NCBI RefSeq assembly: GCF_030272615.1
Contig: NC_081410.1
Location: 121,458,640-121,522,639 of the forward strand
Direction of reading: 5' to 3'
Source: Cryptomeria japonica
Taxonomy: Eukaryota > Streptophyta > Pinopsida > Cupressales > Cupressaceae
Length of the DNA: 64,000 nt
The notes below the pieces were generated by a model. It saw only the letters and a list, made by a program, of their open reading frames with translations, searched no databases and was not told the origin of the DNA. Both the position numbers and the translations under genes were made by a program. This document shows positions 34,300 through 46,416 of the stretch, one piece after another (the first letter of the stretch is position 1; the number at the start of each line of letters is the position of its first letter).

Positions 34300-35479
34300 T
34301 CAAGTGTAGTATTTCTTTAGATGGATGATGTTAGTTGGTTCGTCAAGCACATCTCCTTCTGAAGTTGTTAGCTAATAAGCACCTAATCCATAGGATAATA
34401 TGATGACATAGGGACCTAACTAGTTAGGTTCAAATTTCCCTTTCTTTTCTTGATCTTGCTGATTTCTAGGATTTTCCTTGAGTACTAGATCACCAATTTA
34501 AAAATTTTTGGGAATGACCTTGTGGTTGTAGCTTTTGCACATGCATTGCTGATATGCTTTGAGGTAAATGTAGGCATGTTGGCATCCTTCATCTAGAAGT
34601 TCTAGCTCTTGCAGTCGGTTGACTCAATACTCTTCATCCGGAATGAGGCCTTTCAAAGAGACTCTGAGAGATGGAATTTCTACCTCCAGGGGTAAAATTG
34701 CTTCTAATCCATATACCAATGAATATGGTGTAGCTCCCGTAGGTGTGCAGATGCTAGTTTTGTATGCCCAAAGTGCTGAATTGAGTTGTACGTGCCAACC
34801 TTTTCCTGCATCATTCACTGTTTTCTTGAGGATTTTCAATATTGTTTTATTGGATGCTTCGACCTGACCATTCCCCTATGGGTAGTAAGGTGTAGAGAAA
34901 CGATGTTTGATCTTGAATCTGTCACATAGTTCTCACACATCTTCATTCTTGAAAGGTCATCCATTATTTGTGATGATGGAACTGGGAATGCCATATCTAC
35001 AGATTAGATAATTAAGGATAAAAGAGGCAATTTGTTTCCCAGTCAATGTGGTCATGGGGACCGCTTCAATGCATTTGGTGAAATATTTTGTTGCAGTTAT
35101 AATGAACTTGTATCCATTTGAATATGAAGGATGTATTTTGTCGACTAAGTCCAGTCCCCACTGGTAAAAGGGCCAGGATGTTGTGAATGGCTGCAGTTCC
35201 TGTGATGGTGCATGTTTAAGATTGTCATGGATTTGGCATTTAGGACACTTCTTTGCAAAATGGTAAGAATCTTTTTCCATCGTTGGCTAGTAATATCCCA
35301 TTCTCAGGAGTTTTTTAGCAAGAGTACGACCACTTGAATGTGTGCCACAGATAGCTTCATGAACCTCTTGTAAAGCAGAGTCAGATTCATTATGATCAAG
35401 GCAACGAAGAAGAGTACCATCTAGACCTCGATGGTATAGAGTATTAGCAATGAGAGTATAACAGGAGGCTTGCCGGATA
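34300..35479 (-). pseudogene. Element C integrase
   Basis: This is the C-terminal part of the continuous gag-pro-pol frame. Visible are VHEAICGTHSSGRTLAKK with KKCPKCQIH (zinc site), WGLDLVDKI (first catalytic D), IICRYG-type core and SSIITNNG, where the second catalytic aspartate is replaced by N as in D, then GNGQVEASNK (E), TPTGATPYSLVYGLEA, FKIGDLVLKENPRN and IIHLKKYYT before TGA at 34302-34300. In-frame stops sit where other elements have W or Q (for example before LGPYV), in line with transitions. No frameshift. Confidence 0.88.
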
Positions 35480-36169
35480 GAGTTGTGTTTTTGGTTTCAG
35501 GATAGGTCAATGGGTAGGATATTGTTTTTAAGATAGTCATTTATCAATCTGTATAATGGAGAGTTAGAACTTGTCAAGGCATAGATAACATGGGATTCAG
35601 AATGGTCATAGGCTAGGGAGAATAGTTGCTCTACCAGAAACTCGTAATGACTTTGTTGCTTTGGAATTTGTAGTAGTGAAGCGATAGTAGCCATTGCATC
35701 CGTTACTTTATCATCCAACCTTGGTATTTGCTCGAAGGTGATGTGTACAAAATATTGTTTGAAATCATCCACCATTCATTTGTATGGTAGCAGCTTGTCG
35801 TCCTTCATTTGATAGTCATTGTTGATTTGATCGATGACTAGTTGTGAATCTCCATAGACTTTTAATTATATGATTCTCCATTCCACGACCATTTATATGC
35901 ATATAACCAGTGCCTCATATTCAACAACGTTATTTGTGCATGGAAACATGAGCCTATAAGATCTTGGCATGGTGTGCCTGTTAGGAGTGATGAACAGAAT
36001 GCCAGTACCTGTGCCATGTTGAGTATCGGATCCATCAAAGTATAGGGTCCATTGTTTGGTGGAAACAACAAGAACATCCTTGTCCGGAAATTTGACCTCC
36101 ATTGGTTATTTTCCAGCTAGAGGTGCTTCAGCTAGTTAAACTCCAATTACTTGTCCTTTGATAGCTCGT
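35480..36169 (-). pseudogene. Element C archaeal-type RNase H
   Basis: All four acidic positions are readable: LYFDGSDTQHGTGTG, VVEYEALV, VYGDSQLVIDQ and VTDAMATIASLL. The domain follows the tether RAIKGQVIG. In-frame stops interrupt it at several points without changing frame. It shares order and spacing with D, confirming C as a Tat element. Confidence 0.85.
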
Positions 36170-38689
36170 CACTCTGTGTAGTGGATATCAAATTCACTGA
36201 GAATCATGACCCATTTAGCCAATCTGCCTGTAAGAGCTCCTTTGCTGAGCAAATATTTGAGAGGATCATTTTTTGCAACTAGCTTAATTGTGTGAGCTAG
36301 CATGTAATGCTAGAACTTTTGAGAAGCAAATACCACTGTTAGACAAGCCTTCTCAATTAATGTATAGTTCAGTTCATATCCGTTTAATGTCCTGCTGATG
36401 TAATAGATAGCTCGGTCCTTGCCTTGTTGATCTTCTTGTGCTAATAATGCCCCCAACAATATATCTATTGTTGAAATGTAGACAATGAGTGGCTTCCCTA
36501 CTATTGGCAGTACTAGAACTAGTGGGTTCATTAGATATTGCTTGATTTGATAGAATGATCCTGCACATTTGGCTTCCCATCTAAATGGTACATTTTTATG
36601 TAGCAAATGATTGACTGGTAGACTTTTATCTGCTAGTTGAGCGATGAATCGCCTGATTGACTAGAGCCATCCTTGTAGAGATCTCAGTTGGCTGATGTTC
36701 TTTGGTGGTGGCATCTCCATTATGGCTTGTACCTTTGCTGGATCCACTTCAATGCCCTTTGTTGAAACTATGTAGCCTAGTGATTTACTTGATGTTACCC
36801 CAAAGACACACTTCTTAGGGTTGAGCCTGACTTGGAATTTCTCCAATCTATCAAAAATCTTTTCTAAGATGCTTGGATGTTCTGCCTAGGTAAATGATTT
36901 AGCTAGTAAATCATCCACATAGTCTTCCATGAAGGTATGCATCATGTCATGAAAGATTGTTGTCATTGCTCATTGATAAGTTGCTCCAACATTCTTTAAG
37001 CCAAATGGCATGACATTCCAACAATATGTTCCCCAAAGACAGGTAAACAATGTTCTTTCTTGATCCTTTGGCGCTATCTTGAAATGATTATAGCCCGAAA
37101 AACTATCCATTAGTGATAGCATTGCATGGCCTACTGTGAGGTCTACAATTATGTCGATATTGGGCAAAGGAAAGTCATCCTTTGGATAGGCTTTGTTGAC
37201 ATCTCTAAAATCGGTGCAAATCCTGATGCTGCCATCTGGTTTAGATATTGGTACAATGTTGGAAATCCATTCAGCATAGTCGATAGGTCGAATAAATCTA
37301 ACGTCTAATAGTTTCTTCAGCTCAGCTTTGACCATGAGTGCTACATGTGGATTCATCTTTCTCAATTTTTTCTTCACTGGTTTAGCTCTTGGAGCAATGG
37401 ATAAGTAATGCATGATTAACTGTGGATCAATCCCGGGCATATCTACATACGACCAAGCAAAGTTGATCTGCTTTTCTTTGAAAAATTGGATAAACTCTGA
37501 TTTTTCTTCCTCTGTCAAAGATTCTGCAAGGTGTATGTTTTTGGCTGCTTATGTTGTACCAATGTTGATTGATTGATTGGGCTCAATCAATATGGGTGAT
37601 CGCTCCTGATAATGGTCAAGAAGAGTGTCAAGTCTCCCATCTTTACGTGCCTTAAAAAGGTTTTCACCTTCAGATGCATCCTTTGTTTTTACTTTTTTGT
37701 GATCTAGTGTTGCCATTAACTGGTTTTCAGCAATAGATCCTTTATTTTGTTCATTTTTGCGACTGAGAAACTTGGCACTCCTCTGATTGCAGATGTCATT
37801 ACTTTGTTCACTGGTAGAGTTTGTTTCCGAGTTGATGGTACACAAGTAATGGATAATGGATTCATCATTTGGGAAAATTGGTATGTCATGATTTTGAGGT
37901 GCGTCCTAGTCTATGAGGTCAGGAAAGATAAGGGGTAAAGAGTCATTAGGTGGATCAAGCTCAGCTGTTGTCAATGTCAGGATGGAGGTATCATCGTGGT
38001 TGGCCGAAATATTAAATACGTTAAGGATTTCATCAAGGTCTTCAATGGTATCATCTTCTATGTAGACTTGCTCATAATGTCGCTGCTCATTTTCCTCGGC
38101 GTCATAGATATTATGTGGACCAAATTCAAGTAGTCTAGGTTTTGTGTCGTGTTCTTCTTGAGAGATGGGTGTATGACTATCATTTGCAGCAATATCTTCT
38201 GTAACATTAGAACAACTTCCCCATTCATAGTCATTTGAATCAGTCTTAGAGGTATTATCCCAGATTCTGGTAGTGCTGTGGACAGCTAAGTTGTAGGGTG
38301 AAAACAAGTCTTTGATGATTGATACAAGTCTTATAGTTTTCTCTAATTTTGTGTCAAGTCCTGCTTCCACTCTTTGCATTTGTTCATATACTTTCTCTCC
38401 TCGGGGAGGAATAATATTATCAGGAGGTGATTCCTCTTTGTCGAACACTGGCTCTTGAACATGATGTACTTCAACAGTAGATGCTTCCTTCTTTTGATTG
38501 ATGGGCTTCCCTTGATGTTGCTTTCTTTCTTGATATTCTTGTTATTTACATATTGTCGTTGCTGATTCAAATAGTGCTTCTTGCCATGAGTCCTCCTTGT
38601 ATTTCTTCTTTGCCTTCCACTGATATTTTTGGTATTTGTTTGGTGTCTTCCTGGGTGGTAGAGTGTGTTCATAGCCCAATCCTGTTTTG
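36170..38689 (-). pseudogene. Element C linker, reverse transcriptase and RT-linked RNase H
   Basis: An acidic linker (38689-37550, with PPDNIIPPRGEK) precedes the RT: INFAWSYVDMPGIDPQL, IRICTDFRDVNKAYPKDDFP, CWNVMPFGLKNVGATYQ, the catalytic EDYVDDLLAKS box near 36930-36895 with both aspartates, KCVFGVTSSKSLGYIVS and PPPKNISQLRSLQGW. RNase H follows with LLGALLAQEDQQGKDRAIYY, LIEKACLTVVFASQKF and LKYLLSKGALTGR. Stops interrupt it at CAG/TGG/CGA-type positions, and the frame is constant. Confidence 0.9.
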
Positions 38690-40299
38690 TCTTTACTGAA
38701 TTATGAAGGAGGATCTAACATTTCTGTGATGCCTTCCTGACACTTGTCCTTAGGTCCTTTGCCATTGTATCCCATTTCTTGCATGATTAAGTAGCCTTTT
38801 CCATACAGGTGTGTTGGTATAGCTACTTCCATAGTAGTCACTCTGTCTTCTTCCTCATCCTTGTATAGCCAACTAAGGATGTCTTTTTCCTCTGATTCAT
38901 GTGCTAGAGTGCCTAGTTGGATAAATTTGCCATCAAACTTGGTGATGGGTTGTGTTGCTTTATGTGTTGATGTTGTAGGTAATCAATGAGATTTAGGTGA
39001 TGTCGGTAAGTTGCCTAAACACAAAGGTTTTAAAGAGTATTCTCCCATGCCTTGCTCTTTGATTTTCATTTTCTGCTTGAAATCCATAGATAGCGATTTA
39101 GACTTTTCTTGCTAAATATTTGGTGCTGAGGAACTTTGTTTTTCTCTATTATGTGGAACCAAGCTGTCTTGGGCTGCCCCCATAACATTACAATGTTGAA
39201 ATGGGTTATGATCTATTGATATTGAAATCTCTTGTCCATTGTAGGGGAACATAACACACTAGTGATAAGTAGAAGGTACTTCTTGCATTTCATGTATCCA
39301 AGGTCGACCCAATAAGATATTATATGTGAGGTCTATGTCTAAGACTTGGCATATGGTGTCTTTTTGTATTGGTCCTACTCGAATTGGTAGCATTATTGTT
39401 CCTTTGGGTGATCTCTCTTCATCATCATATGCTTTGATAGTGATCTTTTTGCATGGATCAATAGATTGTTCAGAGAAGCCTAATGCACAGATAAGTTTCA
39501 AGCTACAAATATTGAGTCCAACTCCTCCATCGATTAGTACTCTTTTGACTTGATGCTTGTAGACCAAGACTTCAATGTGGAGTGGAGTATTGTGTGGATG
39601 GCTCAAGGAGATATTATCATGCTTAGAAAAGGTAGGGCTATGAGGCCCTGTCATTTGAGCCACCATGGCTTGGAATTTCTCAGCATCTAGATCTTAAGGT
39701 ACATTTGTTTCCTATAGTGCTAATTCTAAGATGTTTTTGTGTTTTGGCAAAAGTTTTAGCAACTCTAGTATAGATATTTGAGCATGAGTTTTGTGCAGTT
39801 GACTGACTAGATCATATTGAATTTTGGATATGGAGTTTGTTGTTGACATATGCCCATTCAAGACATATTTTTGAGCTCTGGTTGTTACATTGACAGATTC
39901 ATGTTCACGCTTGTCTTTGATTGTGATGACCTTTACTTGATTGTCCTCGGCTGATACATGATTGATGGTGTTATTGTATATGTGATTGATACGAGCTCCA
40001 CGTGTATCATTTGAGGTTGAAGCTCCATCCTTGTTGTAGTTTGGAAGAGGATTATTAAAGGCTCCATGGTCACTGTTTGTTTTGAGACCATCGATTGTTA
40101 AATCGCCTCTATCAATCATGTCCTGAATAATGTTTTTCAGTCTCATGCAATCATTTGTTTGATGACCTTTGTTGCGAAGAAAATCACAAAAGTGTGAGTC
40201 ATTCCACCAGGGTGGTTTTATTTGTGGTTCAAAGTTGTTGATCGCTGGTAAGGAGATAATTTTGTTTGCTAGGAGTTCTCTGAATGCTGAATCCAATGA
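38690..40299 (-). pseudogene. Element C protease and G-patch-like segment
   Basis: A spacer (40296-39712) includes IQYDLVSQLHKTHAQISILELL. The protease (about 39640-39260) has catalytic VLIDGGVGLNICSLKL, KAYDDEERSPKG, LTYNILLGRPWIHEMQ and STYH. After about 430 nt of linker, HLYGKGYLIMQEMGYNGKG (38812-38756) with a downstream GLGY forms the G-patch-like block. All in the single long frame of the element. Confidence 0.83.
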
Positions 40300-41763
40300 T
40301 TGCCCTAGTGGTGTATAAATGCATTTTGGAAAGTTGTTGGTGTTACCTCATGAGTTTGTATTTGGTCCTCGATTAGTGTTATTGCTTTGGGTATTGTTGG
40401 CGTTGTTTGCGTTGAGATGATCTTGATTGGCATTTGGTGCATAAGTGTTAGTGCCTTGGTTAGCACCTTTTGGATTCTTTGTAGCTTAAGGATTACCTGA
40501 TAATGCCAACACTGGTTGCTTGGATTTTGCATCATTTGATTCATTTCCTCCTTCATTTCCAGTGTTTTTGTTTCTGGTCCAGAATCTGGATTTATCTAAG
40601 TTGTTGTTTTTTTGGTTACTGTAGTTGGATGAATTTGTTCCTTCTTTGAAGAATTTCAATGTTCCTTTCTTGACACATGCTTCCTCTACTTAGATGCCAT
40701 TTTCAATCAATTTGGAAAAATATGGTATGCATTGAAGTTTGAGTATGTAACTCATGTCACTATTCAAGTTGTCGATGAAAAGATCCATCTTTTCTTTTTC
40801 GGGCACATCTCGAAGATATCTCGAAACCATACGTCACTAATGTTGAAGGAATACCATGAATGTTTCATTGTTTTTCTACTTGGTGTTACAGACATCTAGC
40901 ATAGTGATAGCATGTTGAATGTTGTGAGAATATTGAGTTATGAATTTGTTGACTAATTCATCAAATGATCTGACAGGAGGTGTGATTTTGGATAACCATT
41001 CCATTGTTTGTCCTCCCAAGATTCTTGGGAATAACCTCATCAAATAGGTGTCATCATGGGAAAATTCAAGACTCATGGTACAAAATTCCTAAACATGATC
41101 ACGAGGATCGCTTATCCCATCATATTTGTCAAATTTGTGAATATCGGAGTTTGGGGGAAAAGGTACCATGTTTAACCGTCTGTCAAAAGGATAAAGACAA
41201 ATTTCAATGAAGGAGTACCGTACTATTGTCCCTTGTTGCATGTCTTGCATTTGTCTTTGCAACATTTGCATTTGTTGAGTGAGAGCAATCAAAAGTGCAT
41301 TTTCCTACCGAGGGAAGAGTTCTTCCCTCACATTGTTTCTAAGTTGGAATGTTGTGTGCAGAGGTATGTTTTGCTCAGGGATGTTTTGCTCGAGCAAATC
41401 CTATTCTGGTGGATTTTGCTCAGGTATGTTTTGTTCAGGGTCACGTGCTTCCTTCTCTCTTTGTCGTTCTTGATAATCATAATGTCGAGACCTTGTTCCA
41501 AATATGTTAGTATCGAAGTCTTTAGGGAGTTTAACTCCTTTGCTTGTGAGCATGAGTAAGTATTTCTCTTTGTCATTTTCCATGAGTCTTTCCAGAATTT
41601 TTTGAAACAAAGCGTTTTCTTGACACTCTTGGCGGAGTTCCTCAGAAATTTCGGTGTCTTCTAGATTTGGACATTCGAAAGGGTTTGATAATCTTCAATC
41701 CATGTTGGACTCTGGTTGCATTTCACTTTGTTTGTTTCGTTGAGAGCGAGTAACAATGGACAT
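40300..41763 (-). pseudogene. Element C gag
   Basis: The start at 41763 (MSIVTRSQRNKQ) was chosen because it matches the N-termini of gag in A and D and opens the same frame that runs through pol. Order: acidic N-terminus, an EQNIPEQN-type short repeat (41450-41340), a Gln/Met coiled coil (LTQQMQMLQRQMQDMQQG), the gag core (FDKYDGISDPRDHV, YLMRLFPRILGGQTMEWL, FITQYSHNIQHAITMLDVC) and a basic Asn-rich tail with RFWTRNKNTGN. Stops include TAG, TGA and two TAA, each one C-to-T change from a sense codon. Confidence 0.87.
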
Positions 41764-42321
41764 CTAGTAGAAACTTTATGTGACAAAGGGAATAAACTCC
41801 TCTTCGATGTTTTGCTCAGGGGTCGGTAGTTCAAATCAAGGTATATCGTAAGTGATGCACACTTCAGGGAATAAAGCTAGATTGATCTTTCCTCCTTGAT
41901 TTAGGCGTTGATTGAATGTTGATTTTTGACAGAATGCTCTACTCTTGAATGGTTCCTTATCAAATTCGTTTGTTTTGTCTTGAAGATACAAGTGCATATG
42001 ACGAAGGAATGTTCGATGAGATTTGAAGAGTTGGTGATTGATGTATAAAAATTTATTTCATTTGCCAAGTTTCAGAGAATTGGGTTGTTGTTTCCTCAGC
42101 TTAGTGTTATGATAAATACTCTTTCTTCTCAGAATATGAGGATTAGTCATGCACAAGCGATCAATTGTTTCCTTTGTTTTGTTTTGGATTTACTTATCTT
42201 GTTTAGAAAATTAAGCCTTACTTTATCAAATGAAGGTTTAGATGCCCCCTCATGACAAAGTGTGTCAAATGATATGGAATAGGAGCTTTCTTGATATGGA
42301 AACTCAATTTGACAACTTGGA

Positions 42322-42517
42322 GTTTAAAACAAGTATGTTTTTGGATAGAAATCCATTTGATTGAAGGACCTTTTGATGCGTGCGATGATGTTTCCTGATT
42401 TTGATAGGAGAGATGCGTTTTAAAACAAGTATGTTTTTGGATAGCAATCCATTTGATTGAAGGACCTTTTGATGCGTGTGATGATGTTTCCTGATTTTGA
42501 TAGGAGAGATGCATTTT
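42322..42517. repeat. 96-bp direct repeat in element C leader
   Basis: Two adjacent copies starting TTTAAAACAAGTATGTTTTTGG, offset exactly 96 bp, with a handful of differences. Confidence 0.9.
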
Positions 42518-42706
42518 ATCTTGCGACTAGTTTTCAGATTTTGACAACTTTTTTTTACGAAGAACTTGCTTTGGGAATAGTTTTTGATACTCTGTTTTGA
42601 TTCTCTGTTTGATGAAGTTCAAACTGAGGAAAGAAAACTTCCTAAATTATTTTCAGATTTTTCAAAAATAGCCTCTGATTTGCCCCCTGTTTTCTTAGTT
42701 TTTGCT

Positions 42707-43075
42707 ACACGCTAAGACAGAAACGCAATGCGCTACTAAATTTCCTCAATGCGCTAGAGAACAGACTCCACGCACTAAGCTGCCCTCTAGTGACGTGCTA
42801 ACTGGTTGTTTTGAATTTTTTTTGGTGTAAAAGGCTATGCACTAATATGGGCTGCCAATGCGCTAACTGTTGGTCTCTACAAGCTAATTCTTGATCCCCA
42901 CACGCTAGGTTGTTGCTTCAACGCGCTAGAATGTTTCCAGAAAGCGCTAAGTTTGAACTGCTAGTATTGGATCTTGATGAAGCACTAAAGTTTAGAATGA
43001 ATGCGCTAAACTGATGTTCGACTGCGCTAAAGGATGGTTTCTACGCGCTAAGAAGTTGCTCTTACATGCTAGACT
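42707..43075 (-). repeat. TAGCGC motif array 1 in element C leader
   Basis: About 16 variants of ATGCGCTAA (plus strand; TTAGCGCAT on the element sense strand) at roughly 20-bp spacing, for example near 42728, 42749, 42858, 42920, 42943, 43001, 43022 and 43042. Confidence 0.75.
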
Positions 43076-44587
43076 GCCCTGATAGTTTGACTTGGTAGTT
43101 TTTCTGTAATTTTTGGAACTTTGTTTTCAATGATGATGGATGATTTTTTGAAGTAATAAATGAAAGCATGACACAAAAGAAGCAACCATTTTGCTTAGTC
43201 TAAACAATGAGTGTATGTTCTGCGAGGATGTGTTCAAATCCCCAATGTTTTAATAGGTTTAGATACAACAACATACAATTCAGTCATACTATTTATTCAA
43301 GGGTCATAAGTAATATCATAGCCCACTAGTCTCGATACTCCATCAGCTCAAACAACCTTGTCACCCCCTAGGGGGCGCTCATTTTTTTTGTCTTTTGCCA
43401 GAAATTAACCCAAAGTGAATTGTTTCACAATTGAGTAGTTATCTTGGGAGAGATATGCTGAGTGATCTTGGGGGTGGATTCTTCCCCACCCTTGCACTAT
43501 GATATTACAAATGTTTGAATATTGACTCGGCTCAAAGTTTCTATGCTAAAGTTCGTAATCAGGCTTCTCATTCGGCCGTCAGTGATAAACTCCCTCAAGA
43601 GGCTTCCCAACCTTTAGAACAAAAGCTTTATATATCTCAAGGATACTGGGGAAGGCTAATCGATGTGCGCAACCGTTGAAAAGGACTTTCGTCTCTTTCC
43701 ACTTTTGATTATAGTGGGTTGGAACACTTGGCGTCAAAGTCGTTTCCCACTTAGGTCGTTCCCTTCACACCGACCAAAGAATGGCTTTAAGATTTTTTCA
43801 ACCCCTCGGGAAGGCATGCCTGCTAAAGGATTTAATGCAATAAACACTGAAAGCGTAAGAGTGGTCTATCTTTTTGATCACCTAGTTAAGGGGAAAGCAT
43901 ATTCCTTCCAATTTCGCAGCAAAGCAAACAAGTGTTCTTTTTAACTTTTTATTGCAATGATTTGGTAAAATATATATGGAGATGTTGCTCCACAAAAACA
44001 TGGTGTTATTTTTTATCCCTTTAAAGCAATGATTATCTGATCTAGTAAAGGAACCTGGTCAACCAAGCAAAACTCTGATTTGGCATCAACAAAATAAAAT
44101 CGGCGAAAGGGGAAGAACTTCCCTCTTTAACTTTGAACGAATTTGGACAAATGAAGTTCTTTTACCTCGAATTTTTTTTAAAAGTTGATCCTTTTATGCA
44201 CCAAAGGATGGTGAGGTTCTTTTTAAAGCTCTTTGTTTGCAAAAATAGAAAGATTGTCTTGTTCTTTTTAGAGCCCAAAATCAAAATTTTTCTCCTAAGA
44301 AAGCAAGAAAGATGTTTTTGTTGTTCTTTTTATTTGCCCAAAATAAAGATGAATTCAATTTTATTAAAACAAGAATTAAAAGACTCTAAATTTTTAACTA
44401 ACTTATCTAAGTTAGTAAAAAAATTCAAACTATTGTAACTCTTAAAATAAAAATGAGCTCCAACCTGTAAGAAACTGTCAGAAATTCTGCAAAATATCAA
44501 TCAAAACAGTTAGAAAAACCTTGGCTTTTGAGGACTTATACAAATTTAAATTTAATCTCGGTTACAATTTAATTTTTGTCTTTTGTT

Positions 44588-44830
44588 TGTGATGCGGTAC
44601 AGAAAAGACTGTATGCGCTACAGGATAACTGGGATGCGCTATTGGATAGACCCGATGCGCTGAGATATTTTTTGAATGCGCTACTCTGTTAATTTCCCAT
44701 GCTGAGACCTACAGGAAAAATGTTAAAAATTATATGCGCTAAGGGATGGTTTGTACGCGCTAGGAGATGAGTCCCACATGTCGAACAGTGTACTGGATGT
44801 GCTAGAATGTTAACCGGAGGCGCTAAGGGA
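44588..44830 (-). repeat. TAGCGC motif array 2 in element C leader
   Basis: About nine variants of ATGCGCTA (plus strand), near 44613, 44634, 44654, 44676, 44734, 44754, 44796 and 44819, close to the primer-binding site. Confidence 0.7.
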
Positions 44831-44912
44831 TGTTCCCCATGTGCCAATTCTTGTTTCCCGCGTACCTGCAAAAGTGGTTAGATTCAAAAACCAATTTGAT
44901 TAATGGGGTTAA

Positions 44913-44930
44913 GCCCCACAGTGGGTGCCG
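44913..44930 (-). other. Element C primer-binding site region
   Basis: Four bases inside the 5' LTR the minus strand reads CGGCACCCACTGTGGGGC, resembling the TGGCGCCCAC(C)GTGGGGC-type sequence after many Tat LTRs. The first base has changed. Confidence 0.5.
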
Positions 44931-44934
44931 AAAA

Positions 44935-46416
44935 TGTATGCGGGAAAAGTGGGTCAATGAAAATCAAAATGTAAAAATATTGTTTCAAAGGGCTTGTCCA
45001 CACACCCACAGGACTTCTTGGTGCAAGTTATAGAGTCATGAGGAATGACTCAACGTCCCAAGTTAGGTTCCATGGTTCTCTATCTCACAAGGTCCCTCAA
45101 GCCAATGCCTTTGCTCTCAGATCACTGAACAAAGTGACTTAGGGATGACAAATGCAAGAACAAGGGATGCTTTAGATTGATTTTAACATGAATGCATCCT
45201 ATTTATGCATGATTCTACAAATGAGCTAAACTAGATTATAAGATGACAAGGTTAGTAGCAATACTATCCTAACATGATATACTAGTTATATGATTTAAGC
45301 TAATGATAATAGAAATGCTCTAAAATGCTTATTAGATTAATTCCTATTACAAAGAGAGGCTAGATGTATTGATAAAATTGAGCATAAATGAAATAATAAA
45401 AGCTTGGATCCTTTAAAATGGAGGAATGAGAGCTCTATTTATAGAAGAAACATGGCAATGGATGGTCAGGATTGAAAGTTATCAATCCATGTTCACAATT
45501 CTCACCAATAAAATGGTGACAAAAGTCAACATAAGACTGCTTGAGAGGAGATGTAAGAAGCATAAAATGCTTGAGAAAACCTCATGGTTACCTTAGAAGG
45601 TAAGGGTTAAGGTTAGGTTAGAGTTATCCAATGGATAAAGCTTTTACCCAAAAAGTAAACTCTTGTACAAAGGTTAAAGAGATAACCATGGTCAAAGCAA
45701 TGAATGCTTGATGAGACCCTTGGGTTAGATGAAAGTTGAGTTAGGCAAAAAGTCTCTAACCATGCCACTAAGGGTTAGTTAACCATTAATGGTTTGAAGA
45801 CTTTGGGGACAAATTTGTAAGAGTCCTTCCAAATTTGGGGGTATTCAACAAGTTAGCTTGTTGAAGGCATAAAGGCTTTAATGCCTTTTGAAGACTTTAC
45901 TCCAAATTTGAGAAGTGACCTCCTCAAATTTAGGGAAAGGGGATAATTGATGGGTTTAGGTTAATTGATTATAATTAGATGGATTCTAGAAGAATTTAGG
46001 AATAGGGTTAGGATGCAAGTGGGAGATGTAGGAAAATGAAAGTGGGTGAGGAAAATAGAATTTAATTGAAGTAAAATTAATTTATTTCAATTGTTGTTGC
46101 AACTTGCATTTGTAGGATTTTGCAAGTGAAGGGATTTTTAAATAAAATAAAATTTATTTAATTGGGGTAAACTATTTAATTAAATGTAAATTTAATTAAA
46201 AAGTAGAGAAAAAAGATTTAATTAAATAAAATGATTTATTCAATTAAATGACATAAAGGACTTAAGTGAATTTAAATAAATAAATTGAATAATTTATTTA
46301 ATTAAATAGAAGAATGTGAGTGATTTAATTAAATTATATTTAAATAAATAGAGTAATGAGAATAAAATGAACATTAAATATTCATTTAGGAATATGGTCA
46401 TTTTTATACGTCTATA
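44935..46416 (-). repeat. Element C 5' LTR
   Basis: 1482 bp. The plus-strand start TGTATGCGGG lies next to the primer site, and the other end TATACGTCTATA lies next to the GTTAC duplication (the terminal CA reads TA). It carries the TATA box missing from the 3' LTR. Confidence 0.9.
45436..45443 (-). promoter_or_regulatory. TATA box of element C 5' LTR
   Basis: The minus strand reads TTCTATAAATAGAGCTC, the same setting as in the A LTR. The matching segment is deleted in the 3' LTR. Confidence 0.65.

Larger units (their letters stand above)
41764..44912 (-). other. Element C 5' leader
   Basis: A 3.1-kb untranslated leader. It contains a 96-bp two-copy direct repeat (42322-42517), two GCGCTA-type arrays (42707-43075 and 44588-44830) and a block near 43978-44070 shared with the leader of A. 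No frame here is conserved. Confidence 0.6.
28214..46416 (-). mobile_element. Element C: complete Tat-type Ty3/gypsy element with antisense PMD gene (18.2 kb)
   Basis: On the minus strand: 5' LTR (46416-44935), primer site, 3.1-kb leader, gag-pro-pol (41763-34300), 3' region with an antisense plant-mobile-domain gene (plus strand, 29630-32903), polypurine tract (29208-29194), 3' LTR (29193-28214). A perfect GTTAC target duplication flanks it, inside the B integrase. The gag-pro-pol frame is never shifted, only interrupted by stops, so indel decay is light. The 3' LTR has lost about 500 bp that the 5' LTR keeps. It is related to A by leader and LTR motifs. Confidence 0.93.

Noticed and set aside
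41233-41559. Plus-strand open frame with repeated Met-Phe-Cys segments
   Set aside because: It is the antisense shadow of the EQNIPEQN-type repeat in element C gag.
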